A DNA stretch of 64,000 nucleotides from Polyodon spathula (taxonomy: Eukaryota; Chordata; Actinopteri; Acipenseriformes; Polyodontidae). Below are positions 8,757 to 20,084 of the stretch, piece after piece (within the stretch, counting starts at the first letter, position 1; each line of letters begins with the position of its first letter). The notes beneath the pieces are model-generated. The model ran no database searches, had not been told where the DNA came from, and worked only from the letters and a program-made list of their open reading frames with translations. The stretch covers positions 1,715,039-1,779,038 of the forward strand of contig NC_054537.1 of assembly GCF_017654505.1 (NCBI RefSeq), written 5' to 3'. The position numbers were made by a program, and so were the translations under genes.

Positions 8757-11430
8757 CTAACAACACACCAAGCAGTGACACTATCCACAGTGAAGCATAC
8801 CCTCTCTACATAACAAAACACCAAGCAGTGACACTATCCACAGTGACCATGCCCTCTCTACCTAACAACACACCAAGCAGTGACACTATCCACAGTGACG
8901 CACACCTTCTCTACCTAACAACACACCAAGCAGTGACACTATCCACAGTGACACATGCCCTCTCATATCTAACAACATATCAAGCAGTGACACTATCCTC
9001 AGTGACACACACCATCTCTACCTAACAACGCACCAAGCAGTGACAATATCCACAGTGAAGCACACACTCTCTACCTAACAACACAGAAAGCAGTGACACT
9101 ATCCACAGTGACCGATGCCCTCTCTACCTAACAAAACACCAAGCAGTGACACTATCCACAGTAACGCACACCCTCTCTACCTAACAACACAACAGGCAGT
9201 GACACTATCCACAGTGATGCACACCCTCTCATATCTAACAAAACACCAAGCAGTGACACTATCCACAGTGACCCACGCCCTCTCTACCTAACAACACACC
9301 TAGCAGTGACACTATCCACAGTGACACACTCCTTCTCATATCTAACAACACACCAAGCAGTGACACTATATACAGTGACACACACCCTCTCATATCTAAG
9401 AACACACCAAGCAGTGACACTATCCACAGTGACTCACACCCTCTCATATCTAAAAACACACCAAGCAGTGACACTATCCACAGTGACCCACGCCCTCTCT
9501 ACCTAACAACACAAAAAGCAGTGACACTATCCACAGTGACGCACACCTTCTCATTTCTAACAACACACCAAGCAGTGACACTATCCACAGTGACCAACGC
9601 CCTCTCTACCTAACAACACACCTAGCAGTGACACTATCCACAGTGACGCACACCCTCTCTACCTAACAACACACCAAGCATTGACACTATCCACAGTGAC
9701 GCACACCTTCTCATATCTAACAACACACCAAGCAGTGACACTATCCACAGTAACCCACGCCTTCTCAAACCTAACAACACACCAAGCAGTGACACTATCC
9801 ACAGTGACCCACGCCCTCTCTACCTAACAACACACCAAGCAGTGACACTATCCACAGTGACCCACGCCCTCTCTACCTAACAACACACCAAGCAGTGACA
9901 CTATCCACAGTGACCCACGCCCTCTCTACCTAACAACACACCAAGCAGTGACACTATCCACAGTGACGCACACCCTCTCATATCTAACAACACACCAAGC
10001 AGTGACACTATCCACAGTGACCAACGCCCTCTCTACCTAACAACACACCTAGCAGTGACACTATCCACAGTGACGCACACCCTCTCATATCTAACAACAC
10101 ACCAAGCAGTGACACTATCCACAGTTACCCACGCCTTCTCCAACCTAACAACACACCAAGCAGTGACACTATCCACAGTGACGCACACCCTCTCATATCT
10201 AACAACACACCAAGCAGTAACACTATCCACAGTTACTCACGCCTTCTCCAACCTAACAACACACCAAGCAGTGACACTATCCACAGTGACACACACCCTC
10301 TCTATCTAACAACACACCAAGCAGTGACACTATCCACAGTGACGCACACCCTCTCTACCTAACAACACCCCAAGCAGTGACACTATCCACAGTGACCCAC
10401 GCCTTCTCAAACCTAACAACACACCAAGCAGTGACACTATCCACAGTGACCCAAGCCCTCTCTACCTAACAACACACCAAGCAGTGACTCTATCAACAGT
10501 GATGCACACCCTCTCTACCTAACAACACACCAAGCAGTGACACTATCCACAGTGACCCACACCCTCTCTACCTAACAACACACCAAGCAGTGACACTATC
10601 CACAGTGACACACACCCTCTCATATCTAACAACACACCAAGCAGTGACTCTATCCACAGTTACCCACGCCTTCTCAAACCTAACAACACACCAAGCAGTG
10701 ACACTATCCACAGTGACCCACGCCCTCTCATATCTAACAACACACCAAGCAGTGACACTATCCACAGTGACACACACCCTCTCATATCTAACAACACACC
10801 AAGCAGTGACACTATCCACAGTGACACACACCCTCTCTACCTAACAACAACCCAAGCAGTGACACTATCCACAGTGACCCACGCCCTCTCTATCTAACAA
10901 CACCCCAAGCAGTGACACTATCCACAGTGACGCACACCCTCTCATATCTAACAACACACCAAGCAGTGACTCTATCCACAGTTACCCACGCCTTCTCAAA
11001 CCTAACAACACACCAAGCAGTGACACTATCCACAGTGACCCACGCCTTCTCAAACCTAACAACACACCAAGCAGTGACACGATCCACAGTAACCCAAGCC
11101 CTCTCTACCTAACAACACACCAAGCAGTGACTCTATCAACAGTGATGCACACCCTCTCATATCTAACAACACACCAAGCAGTGACACTATCCACAGTGAC
11201 CCACGCCCTCTCTACCTAACAACACACCAAGCAGTGACACTATCCACAGTGACACACACCCTCTCATATCTAACAACTCACTAAGCAGTGACACTATCCA
11301 CAGTAACCCACGCCCTCTCTACCTAACAACACACGAAGTAGTGACAATATTCACAGTGACCCACGCCCTCTCGTATCTAACAACACACCAAACAGTGACA
11401 ATATCCACAGTGACCCCCGCCCTCTCGTAC
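8757..11430. repeat. 53/54-bp minisatellite, about 50 copies
   Basis: The unit contains CACCAAGCAGTGACACTATC then CACAGTGAC. Variants differ in the segment before CTAACAAC: CTCTCTAC gives 53-bp units, CTCTCATAT or TTCTCAAAC gives 54-bp units. Runs of 54-bp units create short open frames on both strands (for example 10055-10309 plus); these close whenever a 53-bp unit occurs, so they are not genes. Confidence 0.97.
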
Positions 11431-11960
11431 ATTAATGTGCATGTTACTGAATGGGATTTGGTTTGGTTTTTGGCACTGTCATGGACCAGTGTGTGTGTGA
11501 GAAATCAGGTTCTGACTCATCCAAAAGCAACTCCAAGAGATATACTTGTTTCACTTTCAAATATAAGAGATATCTCACAGCCATAAAAAAGATTAATTTG
11601 CATTTCCACTTGCAAGTTGAGAAGTTCAGAGAATGGCAGACACAAAGAAAGATGTTTCCTTTATCATCACATTCATTGTGGTGTAAAGAAAATGTAATGG
11701 CACATATGTTTGACATTTACAAAAACATCAATCATATTGAGTTGTTTGTGGTGTAATAAATATTGTTGTTCTTTACACCATATTCCTTTTCATTCAGTTC
11801 ATTACCGACACCCTCAAAGCTGAGCATGCCTGCTGGAGGGCCTTGTTTCTTGAGATTCCGCTCTTTTGACCCATGACCCTTGCTAGCATGTTTGCTCGTC
11901 CCGTTGCCTAGACGACAGTGTTTGAACATCTGTCCTTGCCCAGTTTCATGGCTTTTTCGT
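11431..11960. other. No gene seen
   Basis: Several overlapping short frames on both strands (11341-11756) have no domain. The sequence is unique in appearance. Confidence 0.4.
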
Positions 11961-11963
11961 ATT

Positions 11964-12058
11964 AGATTTAGGAGGCCCAGTTGCTGGGTTAAATCAAGGT
12001 TCTCTGTTCAAATCGCCCTCCCTCCTAATCTGATTGTTGACGAGGCATAGTCGAAATC
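11964..12058 (+). ncRNA. Possible tRNA-like fold followed by hammerhead-like core
   Basis: Two complementary blocks, AGATTTAGGAGG (11964) and CCTCCTAATCT (12021), enclose about 45 bases that include TGTTCAAATCG, which resembles a tRNA T-loop/B box. Just downstream, 12037-12058 reads TTGACGAGGCATAGTCGAAATC, split here as TTGACGA, then a short stem GGC/GTC, then GAAA. This resembles a hammerhead ribozyme core with the first C changed to T. Such cores are known from Penelope-like retroelements. Both calls are pattern matches by eye and the mutated core would probably be inactive. Confidence 0.3.
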
Positions 12059-12308
12059 AGCTGAAACATACAAAAATACATCTATCTATCTATGTTACAG
12101 TCAGCAGTAGCCAAGGCTACTAACCATAGTGCCCTGTATCTCAAACTGTAAGCTGAGAAATAGCTTGGGTTTCAAATGAAATTGCAACAGTTTCAGTTTT
12201 TTTACAGAAATACCAGATTGTTCTGTTTTAAGGATACAGGTGATTAAAGCCTTTCTCGTATCAGTAGGTATCTGTTAATGAATATTTATAAATAATAATT
12301 ATAAAAAC

Positions 12309-12332
12309 AACAACAACAACAACAACAACAAC

Positions 12333-12369
<37 letters not shown>
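12309..12369. repeat. (CAA)n then (TAA)n microsatellite
   Basis: A CAA run passes directly into a TAA run, ending at AATAGTGC. Confidence 0.97.
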
Positions 12370-12482
12370 GTGCTATGTGCACTGGTGTCTCAGACAGGAT
12401 CCTATTCCCTGGTAGTCTGAATTGAGCATATCTCCAAAGCACACAATTCCCATGATGGCAAATTTAAAAATGACTACAAACA

Positions 12483-12625
12483 CGGGTAACACTTTACATG
12501 ATGTGCAATTACTGTGTATTGCAGAGTAGTTACTTAGTAAATACATGTGTTCTTACACATAATTACAATGAACTTTGCATAGTTACAATGTATTTAACAT
12601 GTAAATGTTTTTGCATGATTATATA
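12483..12625. mobile_element. Left half of the telomere-core MITE
   Basis: GTAACACTTTACATGATGTG through TTTTGCATGATTATAT matches the left arm of 6656-7021. It is followed by a foreign insert (about 12630-12770) and then by AGAAAAGGGTT, the same words that border the core in the complete copy, so the array at 12786-13712 appears to be an expanded core. Confidence 0.7.
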
Positions 12626-12650
12626 TATATTATCTCAAAGAGCCAGCTGC

Positions 12651-12687
12651 CCAACATTTCGATATGTTGTACATATCTTTCTCAAGG
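12651..12687 (-). ncRNA. Hammerhead-like motif of a Penelope-type fragment
   Basis: On the minus strand a CTTGAGAAA segment is followed by a 7-bp hairpin (GATATGT, loop ACA, ACATATC) and then GAAATGTTGG. This is the arrangement of a hammerhead core with an extended stem II, as known at the ends of Penelope-like elements. The CTGANGA box is one base off. The surrounding insert about 12630-12770 is probably a Penelope end fragment. Confidence 0.4.
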
Positions 12688-12785
12688 GAACCTGTGTTTG
12701 AATCAAAATATTGGAGGTATTTACAGGTGTTTGATGGCATGACAACTACTTGTTATTGTTTATATTCATATATATATGCAATTGC

Positions 12786-13712
12786 ATAAGAAAAGGGTTC
12801 GGGTTCATGTTCAGTTTAGTGTTAGGGTTTTGGTTCAGGTTCAGGTTCAGGTTAGTGTTTGGGTTTGGGTTCGGGTTCGGGTTCAGGTTAGTGTTTGGGT
12901 TTGGGTTTGGGTTCAGGTTCAGGTTAGTGTTTGGGTTTGGGTTCGGGTTCGGGTTCAGGTTCAGGTTAGTGTTTGGGTTTTGGTTCGGGTTCAGGTTCAG
13001 GTTAGTGTTTGGGTTCGGGTTCAGGTTCAGGTTCAGGTTAGTGTTTGGGTTTGGGTTTGGGTTTGGGTTCAGGTTCAGGTTCAGGTTAGTGTTAGGGTTT
13101 GGGTTCGGGTTCAGGTTCAGGTTAGTGTTTGGGTTTGGGTTCGGGTTCAGGTTCAGGTTAGTGTTTGGGTTCGGGTTCAGGTTCAGGTTCAGGTTAGTGT
13201 TTGGGTTCGGTTTCAGGTTCAGGTTTAGGTTTGTGTTTGGGTTTGGGTTCGGGTTCAGGTTCAGGTTAGTGTTTGGGTTTGGGTTTGGGTTCGGGTTCGG
13301 GTTCAGGTTAGTGTTAGGGTTTTGGTTCGGGTTCAGGTTCAGGTTCAGGTTAATGTTAGTGTTAGTGTTAGGGTTCGGGTTCAGGTTCAGTTTAGTGTTA
13401 GGGTTTGGGCTCGGGTTCAGGTTCAGGTTAATGTTTGGGTTTGGGTTCGGATTCAGGTTCAGATTAGTGTTTGGGTTTGGGTTCGGGTTCAGGTTCAGGT
13501 TAGTGTTTGGGTTTGGGTTCGGGTTTAGGTTCAGGTTAGTGTTAGGGTTCGGGTTCAGGTTCAGGTTAATGTTAGTGTTAGTGTTAGTGTTAGTGTTAGT
13601 GTTCGGGTTCAGGTTCAGGTTCAGGTTCTGTTTAGTGTTAGGGTTTGGGCTCGGGTTCAGGTTCAAGTTCAGGTTAGTGTTAGGGTTCGGGTTCAGGTTC
13701 AAGTTCAAGTTA
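12786..13712. repeat. GGTTNN hexamer array, telomere-variant
   Basis: Over 900 bases made almost only of the hexamers GGTTCA, GGTTAG, GGTTTG, GGTTCG and TGTTAG/TGTTTG, often arranged as higher-order blocks such as GGTTCAGGTTAGTGTTTGGG. GGTTAG is the vertebrate telomere hexamer. Both strands are open in one or more frames (12746-13708 minus encodes an Asn/Leu/Pro repeat), a result of the period of six. Confidence 0.95.
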
Positions 13713-14470
13713 GTTCAATAGCAGCTCTTCAGCTCTAGTTTCCAGATCCTTCACCACACACATGCATAACAACACCGGCTGGATCAGCAAAGCCAGTTAG
13801 CGAGCATCTCCGATGGGTCAGTGGCCCTCTTTTTCAAAGAAACTTTGCAGATCTAGTAAAAAAAGAAAACTAATTTAAAACTTTCTGTGCAAAGGCTTTT
13901 GATGCTTACAGCTTCATCGTTTTAGAGCTTTGTTATTTGGTTTCAATACAAGTTTTGTCGTCAGTTAATTGAGATATAATTGCATTTTTAATTCTTTTGT
14001 CTTCAGTGTCTCCTGTTTTAGAAATTAGAGTGAGTATTCGAGGTTGCTGAACAAAATTCACATTACCCAGATAAAATTGGTACTAAAGTCAAATAACTTA
14101 AGGGAGCTGCAAATAATTGATTTCAATCTACTTGTATTACCAGGAGAATTAAGAACCCATTCAGATACACATCTTATTTGCAAGAGGGCTCCAGGTAAGC
14201 AGCAGCAGTTCATTGTGGTTGCAAAGTACAGTCCAGGCTTTAAGCTGATCAGTACTTATTTATTATATACTTATAGCCTGCTCAGGATCCTTCATCTAAT
14301 CAGAACATGTTTCCCCTTTTGGATTCCATCACACATCACACAGAAACCCTATTCATGACATCAGCTGTGCCACTTTCACTTTTTACCGTGCTGTATTCTC
14401 TATATCAGCATGGCTTACATCACCTGATTTAAACAACCATACCTGAGGCACCATTCAGAATTCCTGTCAA
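13713..14470. other. No gene seen
   Basis: Unique-looking sequence. An open frame at 14044-14358 (plus, 104 residues) has no domain that I recognise. Confidence 0.45.
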
Positions 14471-14983
14471 GTGGAAAGCCCATTCAGAGCCGTGACGTCA
14501 CAATGCAAAGCCCTTTCAGAGCAATGACATCACAATGCAAAGCTCATTCAGAGCGGTGATGTCACAATGCAAAGCCCTTTCAGAGCAATGACATCACAGT
14601 GCAAAGCCCATTCAGAGCGGTGACGTCGCAATGCAAAGCCCTTTCAGAGCAATGACATCACAATGCAAAGTCCATTCAGAGCGGTGATGTCACAATGCAA
14701 AGCCCTTTCAGAGCAATGACATCACAATGCAAAGCCCATTCAGAGCGGTGATGTCACAATGCAAAGCCCATTCAGAGCGGTGACATCACAATGCAAAGCC
14801 CATTCAGAGCGGTGATGTCACAATGCAAAGCCCTTTCAGAGCAATGACATCACAATGCAAAGCCCATTCAGAGCGGTGATGTCACAATGCAAAGCCCTTT
14901 CAGAGCAATGACATCACAATGCAAAGCCCATTCAGAGCGGTGACATCACAATGCAAAGCCCATTCAGATCGGTGATGTCACAT
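14471..14983. repeat. 32-bp minisatellite with CRE-like octamers, 16 copies
   Basis: The unit is CAATGCAAAGCCCATTCAGA followed by GCGGTGAYRTCA. Each copy has an octamer related to the cAMP response element TGACGTCA: one exact copy (about 14494), one TGACGTCG, eight TGACATCA and six TGATGTCA. Copies with GCGG and GCAA before the octamer largely alternate, giving a 64-bp higher-order unit. Whether any copy binds CREB/ATF factors is unknown. Confidence 0.95.
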
Positions 14984-14989
14984 GCATTT

Positions 14990-15375
14990 ACATATTATAT
15001 TAAGACTGAGTATTCATTGTATGCATCATAAGAATGTTTCTAAAATTACCTTTTTAATTGATTCATTTAATATGCTTAAGTGAAAAGGCTCAAATCAAAG
15101 GTTTTTTTTCCTTAGCATAACATAGGTTGTTAAGTTACATCTCAACAAAAGGACTGAGTTTTTTTTTCACATTTTCCTTCAGGTGCAAAAGCATGCTGTG
15201 GGGTGAAACCCACAACTCCATTCTAAAACCCCACTCCACCGGTTTGGAGAATGTAGATAGGTCTGATCTAGTTTATTATTAGAAGGATTAGAACATTTCA
15301 TCTTTCTGAAAATGAAAGCATGCTTTCTCATGGACCACTAACACCATAATATAACAAAACCAAAACTATAATAAA
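14990..15375. other. No gene seen
   Basis: AT-rich unique-looking sequence between two repeats. Confidence 0.4.
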
Positions 15376-15380
15376 AATAA

Positions 15381-15383
15381 TAC

Positions 15384-15444
<61 letters not shown>
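15381..15444. repeat. (TAA)n microsatellite
   Basis: A nearly perfect AAT/TAA run of about 64 bases. Confidence 0.97.
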
Positions 15445-15446
<2 letters not shown>

Positions 15447-15665
15447 ATATTAACAACGGGCACGTAATATTGCTGGTACTGTAACTTGACACTATGTGAT
15501 TCATCGATTTCCTTTTACAAGTATCTATAGTTTTTATGCTGTATTAATATTTTGTTTGTTGTTGACTTTAACCCTGTGTGAAGTTTTGTTTGACTGGAGT
15601 TAGGAATAGTAAATAAAAACATAACAAGAGTTAATGCAAGTCCACATAAAAACTGTATAAACAAA

Positions 15666-15748
15666 CATGTGCGTGCATGCATGCATGCGTGAGTGTGCGT
15701 GCGTGCTTGCGTGCGTGCGTACGTGCGTGCGCGCGCGTGCGTGCGTGT
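15666..15748. repeat. Mixed (TGCG)n / (TGCA)n / (TG)n microsatellite
   Basis: Alternating purine-pyrimidine tract (GTGCGTGC, GTGCGCGCGC, GTGTGTGTG) with Z-DNA potential. The open frame on either strand is a by-product. Confidence 0.95.
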
Positions 15749-15751
15749 GTG

Positions 15752-16060
15752 TGTGTTTATTTGGCAGACACCTTTATCCAAAGTGATTTCCAAGTGTTAC
15801 TGGGTAGTACTGGGTTACAATGTAAGGTCAATATTTAAATACAGTATAGTTTACAGTAAGTGCAAATTATACTACTAAAATACAATATGAAATAAGATGG
15901 AACAAGTTAGGATTCCAAGCATTTAAATGCACAATGACGTAGTAGTAGAGCAGGATAGTGCCTCAGCTGAGGATCCATTAATGTGGTGCTGAGGGCTGGT
16001 GAATGCTGTACATAGTAGGAGGGCAGATTAGGAAATGTGAAGTGGGGCTGCTGCTGCTGT
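15752..16060. mobile_element. Degenerate dispersed fish repeat
   Basis: TTTGGCAGACACCTTTATCC followed by AAAGTGATTTCCAAGTG resembles a motif (GGCAGACGC-TTTATCC-AAGCGACTTACA) that I remember as widespread in fish interspersed repeats. The extension to about 16060 (GAGCAGGATAGTGCCTCAGC and following) is less certain. No coding content. Confidence 0.4.
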
Positions 16061-16161
16061 TGGTTAGCCAGCTGTTTCTTTATGGTGCTGAAAAGGTTCA
16101 TTTGTTTGAAAAGCATTCTGGGAAGCCTGCTAGTTAAAGGGCTAAATAAGTTGAATCAATC

Positions 16162-16163
<2 letters not shown>

Positions 16164-16210
<47 letters not shown>

Positions 16211-16213
16211 TTT
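16164..16213. repeat. (TAT)n microsatellite
   Basis: About 16 ATT/TAT triplets followed by TAGTAG/TTGTTG triplets to about 16260. Confidence 0.97.
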
Positions 16214-16259
16214 ATTAGTAGTAGTTGTTGTAGTAGTAGTAGTTGTTGTAGTAGTAGTA

Positions 16260-16865
16260 TTAGTATCATTATAGACTCTTAGGTGCATCTTCAAAAGAAA
16301 ATGTTTCTAAGCATGGTACCAGTGCTTCCCTGGTCCCACGTGCACTTCTCCTATCATTGAAGCTGCCAGCGACAGTCCTGCTTGTCTCATTTAGCAGGCT
16401 GGGATGATGAAGTGAACGATGAAGATAATCCAGGAGCAAAAGAGGAGTTTAGTCACATTGCCTGCAATAATGCTGTTGTAATATGATTAGATAATATTCA
16501 GCTGAGAGAATAAGAACGTTGTTTATTTCTCCCCTGCTGCAAGCAAACGAATCGCCAAATCTTTTTTTCCCCTAATCCTGTTTAAACGGGATTACATACA
16601 TTCAGCGCAGCAGCCAAACTGCATGACTGCGGTGATGATTCGCTGTATCAACATTGCCAGGGCTTTGGTGGAAGTGAGGGCAGGTTCACTGTAACTGCAC
16701 TGGACCAATTAGAAGAGAATTCTGACGAGGGTTTTAATAGTGATGCTGCCTGCTTCAATTACAGCATTCATCCACCTAACTTCTTAAAAGGTCAATAAAG
16801 AGAGTGTTAATAACTGTTATTAAAGCTTCTTTTCTCATATGTTAAAAAATAATGAATATATCTGA

Positions 16866-16868
<3 letters not shown>
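16260..16868. other. Unique, complex sequence without a gene
   Basis: Unlike its neighbours this stretch has no internal repeats and balanced composition, so it is a candidate for conserved non-coding DNA. See the palindrome at 16573-16594. Nothing in it reads as an exon. Confidence 0.35.
16573..16594. promoter_or_regulatory. Inverted pair of TAATCC sites
   Basis: TAATCC and GGATTA flank TGTTTAAACG in a near-perfect palindrome. TAATCC is the known core site for K50 homeodomain factors (OTX, PITX, GSC, CRX). Regulatory use is only a possibility. Confidence 0.25.
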
Positions 16869-16919
<51 letters not shown>

Positions 16920-16928
16920 ACAGACACT
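16869..16928. repeat. (CA)n microsatellite
   Basis: About 22 CA dinucleotides, then CAGACACACAGACAC. Confidence 0.97.
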
Positions 16929-17520
16929 ACGGGTATAAATTGTGGCAACAACAGCAACACTAGGGGTGGGGATTGTGTTGCCCAGACAAGTCGGATGGTC
17001 CCCTGAAATGTTTTCCTTTTTCCTAGGAAAGCAGTACAACTGGGGATGGGGAGTTTGTTGGCAGATAACATCAATCAGACTACTTGCTTGCTGAATACCT
17101 TGGCATCCTTGAATAGATAATTGTCTTCTCGTTGAAAACATGCTAAGAATTTTAATTTGGTTCTGCTTCTGGAGGTATTTCATCTTGTTGTGGAATTGAA
17201 GTCATCATTGAAAGTACAGTGCCTGTCAGAGTCTCGAAGCAAGTGTTGAAAATTCTAGGCATACTGATGTTTTGTCTGTCAAGGTTTTATGTGGTTAAAG
17301 AATTTTACTTCCTAACTTTACCAATTACACTGCGCTAATGGCTGCAGCTGTCCAATCTTTTACATTGTAGTTACAAATTTCATTAGATTTTAGTTGTGTA
17401 ATCGTTTTTCAAGGTTGTCAATATCCATCATTTTGGTCACACCCATTTTTATGTTTACCATCAAGCTAAGCTCCTGTACAGTGGCCAGCTCATACCAGAC
17501 TCCGTCCAGCAGCCATGCAA
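16929..17520. other. No gene seen
   Basis: Unique-looking sequence. A minus-strand frame (16842-17183) runs into the CA repeat and has no domain. Confidence 0.4.
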
Positions 17521-18072
17521 AACATACAAAATATACATTGTGAGAATGAGCCAAGACGAGGGACACTGACTGCAGGGAACCCTAGTACAAAATATACATT
17601 GTGAAAATGAGCCAAGACGAGGGACACTGACTGCAGGTAACCCTAGAACAAAATATACATTGTGAAAATGAGCCAAGACGAGGGACACTGACTGCAGGGA
17701 ACCCTAGTACAAAATATACATTGTGAAAATTAGCCAAGACGTGGGACACTGACTGCAGGAAACCCTAGAACAAAATATACATTGTGAAAATGAGCCAAGA
17801 CAAGGGACACTGACTGCAGGGAACCCTAGTACAAAATATACATTGTGAAAATGAGCCAAGACGAGGGACACTGTCTGCAGGTAACCCTAGAACAAAATAT
17901 ACATTGTGAAAATGAGCCAAGACGAGGGACACTGACTGCAGGGAACCCTAGTACAAAATATACATTGTGAAAATTAGCCAAGACGTGGGACACTGACTGC
18001 AGGAAACCCTAGAACAAAATATACATTGTGAAAATGAGCCAAGACGAGGGACACTGTCTGCAGGGAACCCTA
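17521..18072. repeat. 61-bp minisatellite, about nine copies
   Basis: The unit contains CAAAATATACATTGTGAAAA and GGGACACTGACTGCAGG. Copies ending CCCTAGTA and CCCTAGAA alternate, so the array grew partly as dimers. Confidence 0.96.
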
Positions 18073-19080
18073 CTAAAGAAGGGGGTAGATTGAAGTATCC
18101 TGGTAGCATTGTATGTGTTTTAAAGATCATACTAATACTAGACATCAAAAGATCACCCATCCATTAAAAAAAACTGTCACAGGCAACCCTGGTTGACAAA
18201 TTTATCAAAACTACATTTAAAAACAAGCACCCAGATCATACAATGGAAAGGGCTACTTTTGCAGTCTATGTAAGAATGTACCGAACAGGAAAATCAAGTG
18301 CTGGTACATTAGTTTTAAAAAAAAAAAAATGAAGGGAAAAAATGACATAACGAACCACCAAATAAATGAGCATTGAACAGACTGGTTAATGCATTCAGTA
18401 ACAGGCGTGTTCTATTGTATTATTTTTGCAGATGAGCCCGGGCCTCTTTTCACACCCAGCCACAGCTCTGTTACAATTTGGAATTGGAAAGGCAGCCATT
18501 TGGTCTCACTACAGAATGCTTAGCTATAAATTGAACCAGCTCATAGTATCCTAGTGGACTAGAGCAATAACAGCTAACTGCAAGTTCTCATTGGCCCTAG
18601 TGGAGCAACAAGGAACTAAATATACAATACTAATTAGAGATATGTATACGAGAAGCAGCCAGCAGTCCAAGCCCTAATCCATCTCCTGAGCGCCTCTGCC
18701 TTCCAGACAAATAGAGAGAGGGAGATGAAAAATGTCCACTATAAATCTACAGCTATAAAAGAAAATGAAGGCAGCATTTAGTGACCTACTTTAATGCAAT
18801 CAGAAACAAATTGCCTCGTGTGAATTGTGCTGGTAAGTTTGCTAAAACAAGGCCACACAGTCGTCATTCATTCTCCTTTGCTGAAGACCACAAGGTCAGC
18901 TGTGCATCTTTCTGGGGGATGTCCATCGGTTTGCTCAGTGCTTCACTATATAGATATTGTAAGTCTGTACTGTAAGTCGGAAAGCCCAGGACTACAGGGC
19001 TGGGAGGCAAGATAATAATTTGTTTTGCATTATTTCTATAACGCAAAGTGGTGGCTCTGGAGGGAACTCACTCTATCCTC
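18073..19080. other. No gene seen
   Basis: Unique-looking sequence; short frames at 18781-19046 on both strands overlap and have no domain. Confidence 0.4.
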
Positions 19081-19155
19081 GGATAAAATGAAAATGTATT
19101 AAGTAGCTACCATGTACATACACGGTAATCAGACATGTAATGTAGCGTGTTACCA
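19081..19155. mobile_element. Right-half remnant of the telomere-core MITE
   Basis: ATGTATTAAGTAGCTACCAT through TAGCGTGTTACC matches the right arm of 6656-7021 with several changes. Confidence 0.6.
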
Positions 19156-19803
19156 GAAATATATAACATTGCACACAAATGATTTCATTTTTTTTCATCT
19201 CCGGCTCATGCAGTTAAGTGAAACGTACCGCTGGTGATGGAACTCCAATCAAACCCAATTGCAACAGTAAGTGCATAAAGAACAAACTTGCTTTGGACAT
19301 TTTTAATTGAAGGGAAATATGCAGCCTGGTTTGCTGCTCCAATGATGAACTGGACGACTGGTTTAATCAGTCGATATTCCTGCACTAAGAATGCACCGCA
19401 CCCTGGCACAAGCAGCACATACTATCTGGGGAAGGTGCTCAATAAATATCATTGATTCTGTCACTTTATTAATCATGAAATATTGATGAAGCTGTACACT
19501 AATAAACTCAAAGTATCCGTGCCCTTCTCTTTTCATTTCCTTTGCTTTTCTGATGTTTTAGTTCAATAGAAATTTCAATAAATAAGCATAGCTGGAGGAT
19601 CACACCACTTTATTAATTTGGATCTTAAAGGATCCCAACGATTCAGTACCAACACAGCTGTGTAACCCATTCCATACCCTCACTATTCTATCTCCACAAA
19701 ATGACACTTTCAAAAACACATTACACCATTAAAGTCATAATGTATCAGTTATGGAAACTCTTCTGCTGAATTCAACAATAACATATGGTACAATATGTTA
19801 TTG

Positions 19804-19808
<5 letters not shown>
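19156..19808. other. No gene seen
   Basis: Unique-looking sequence. A minus-strand frame at 19206-19418 has no domain that I recognise. Confidence 0.4.
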
Positions 19809-19875
<67 letters not shown>

Positions 19876-19924
19876 TAGAGATATAGATATAGATATAGAT
19901 ATATATATATAGATATAGATATAG

Positions 19925-19972
<48 letters not shown>
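19809..19972. repeat. (TA)n-(GATA)n-(CA)n compound microsatellite
   Basis: A TA run, then ATAGAT repeats, then a CA run. All open frames here are by-products. Confidence 0.97.
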
Positions 19973-19975
<3 letters not shown>

Positions 19976-20084
19976 TTTGACATAGTTTGCATTTGGAGAG
20001 ACTTGACTTCACTCAGATGATTCCCTTCAGGTGAAGGCTAGGAATCTGAGAGCACAAATTCAGAAGTGCACCATTAGCAATTCC

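Noticed and set aside
8757..11430. CRISPR array
   Set aside because: Units are contiguous 53/54-bp repeats without unique spacers, in a vertebrate-type genome.
12746..13708. Asn/Leu/Pro repeat protein on the minus strand
   Set aside because: It is the translation of GGTTNN hexamers; both strands are open.
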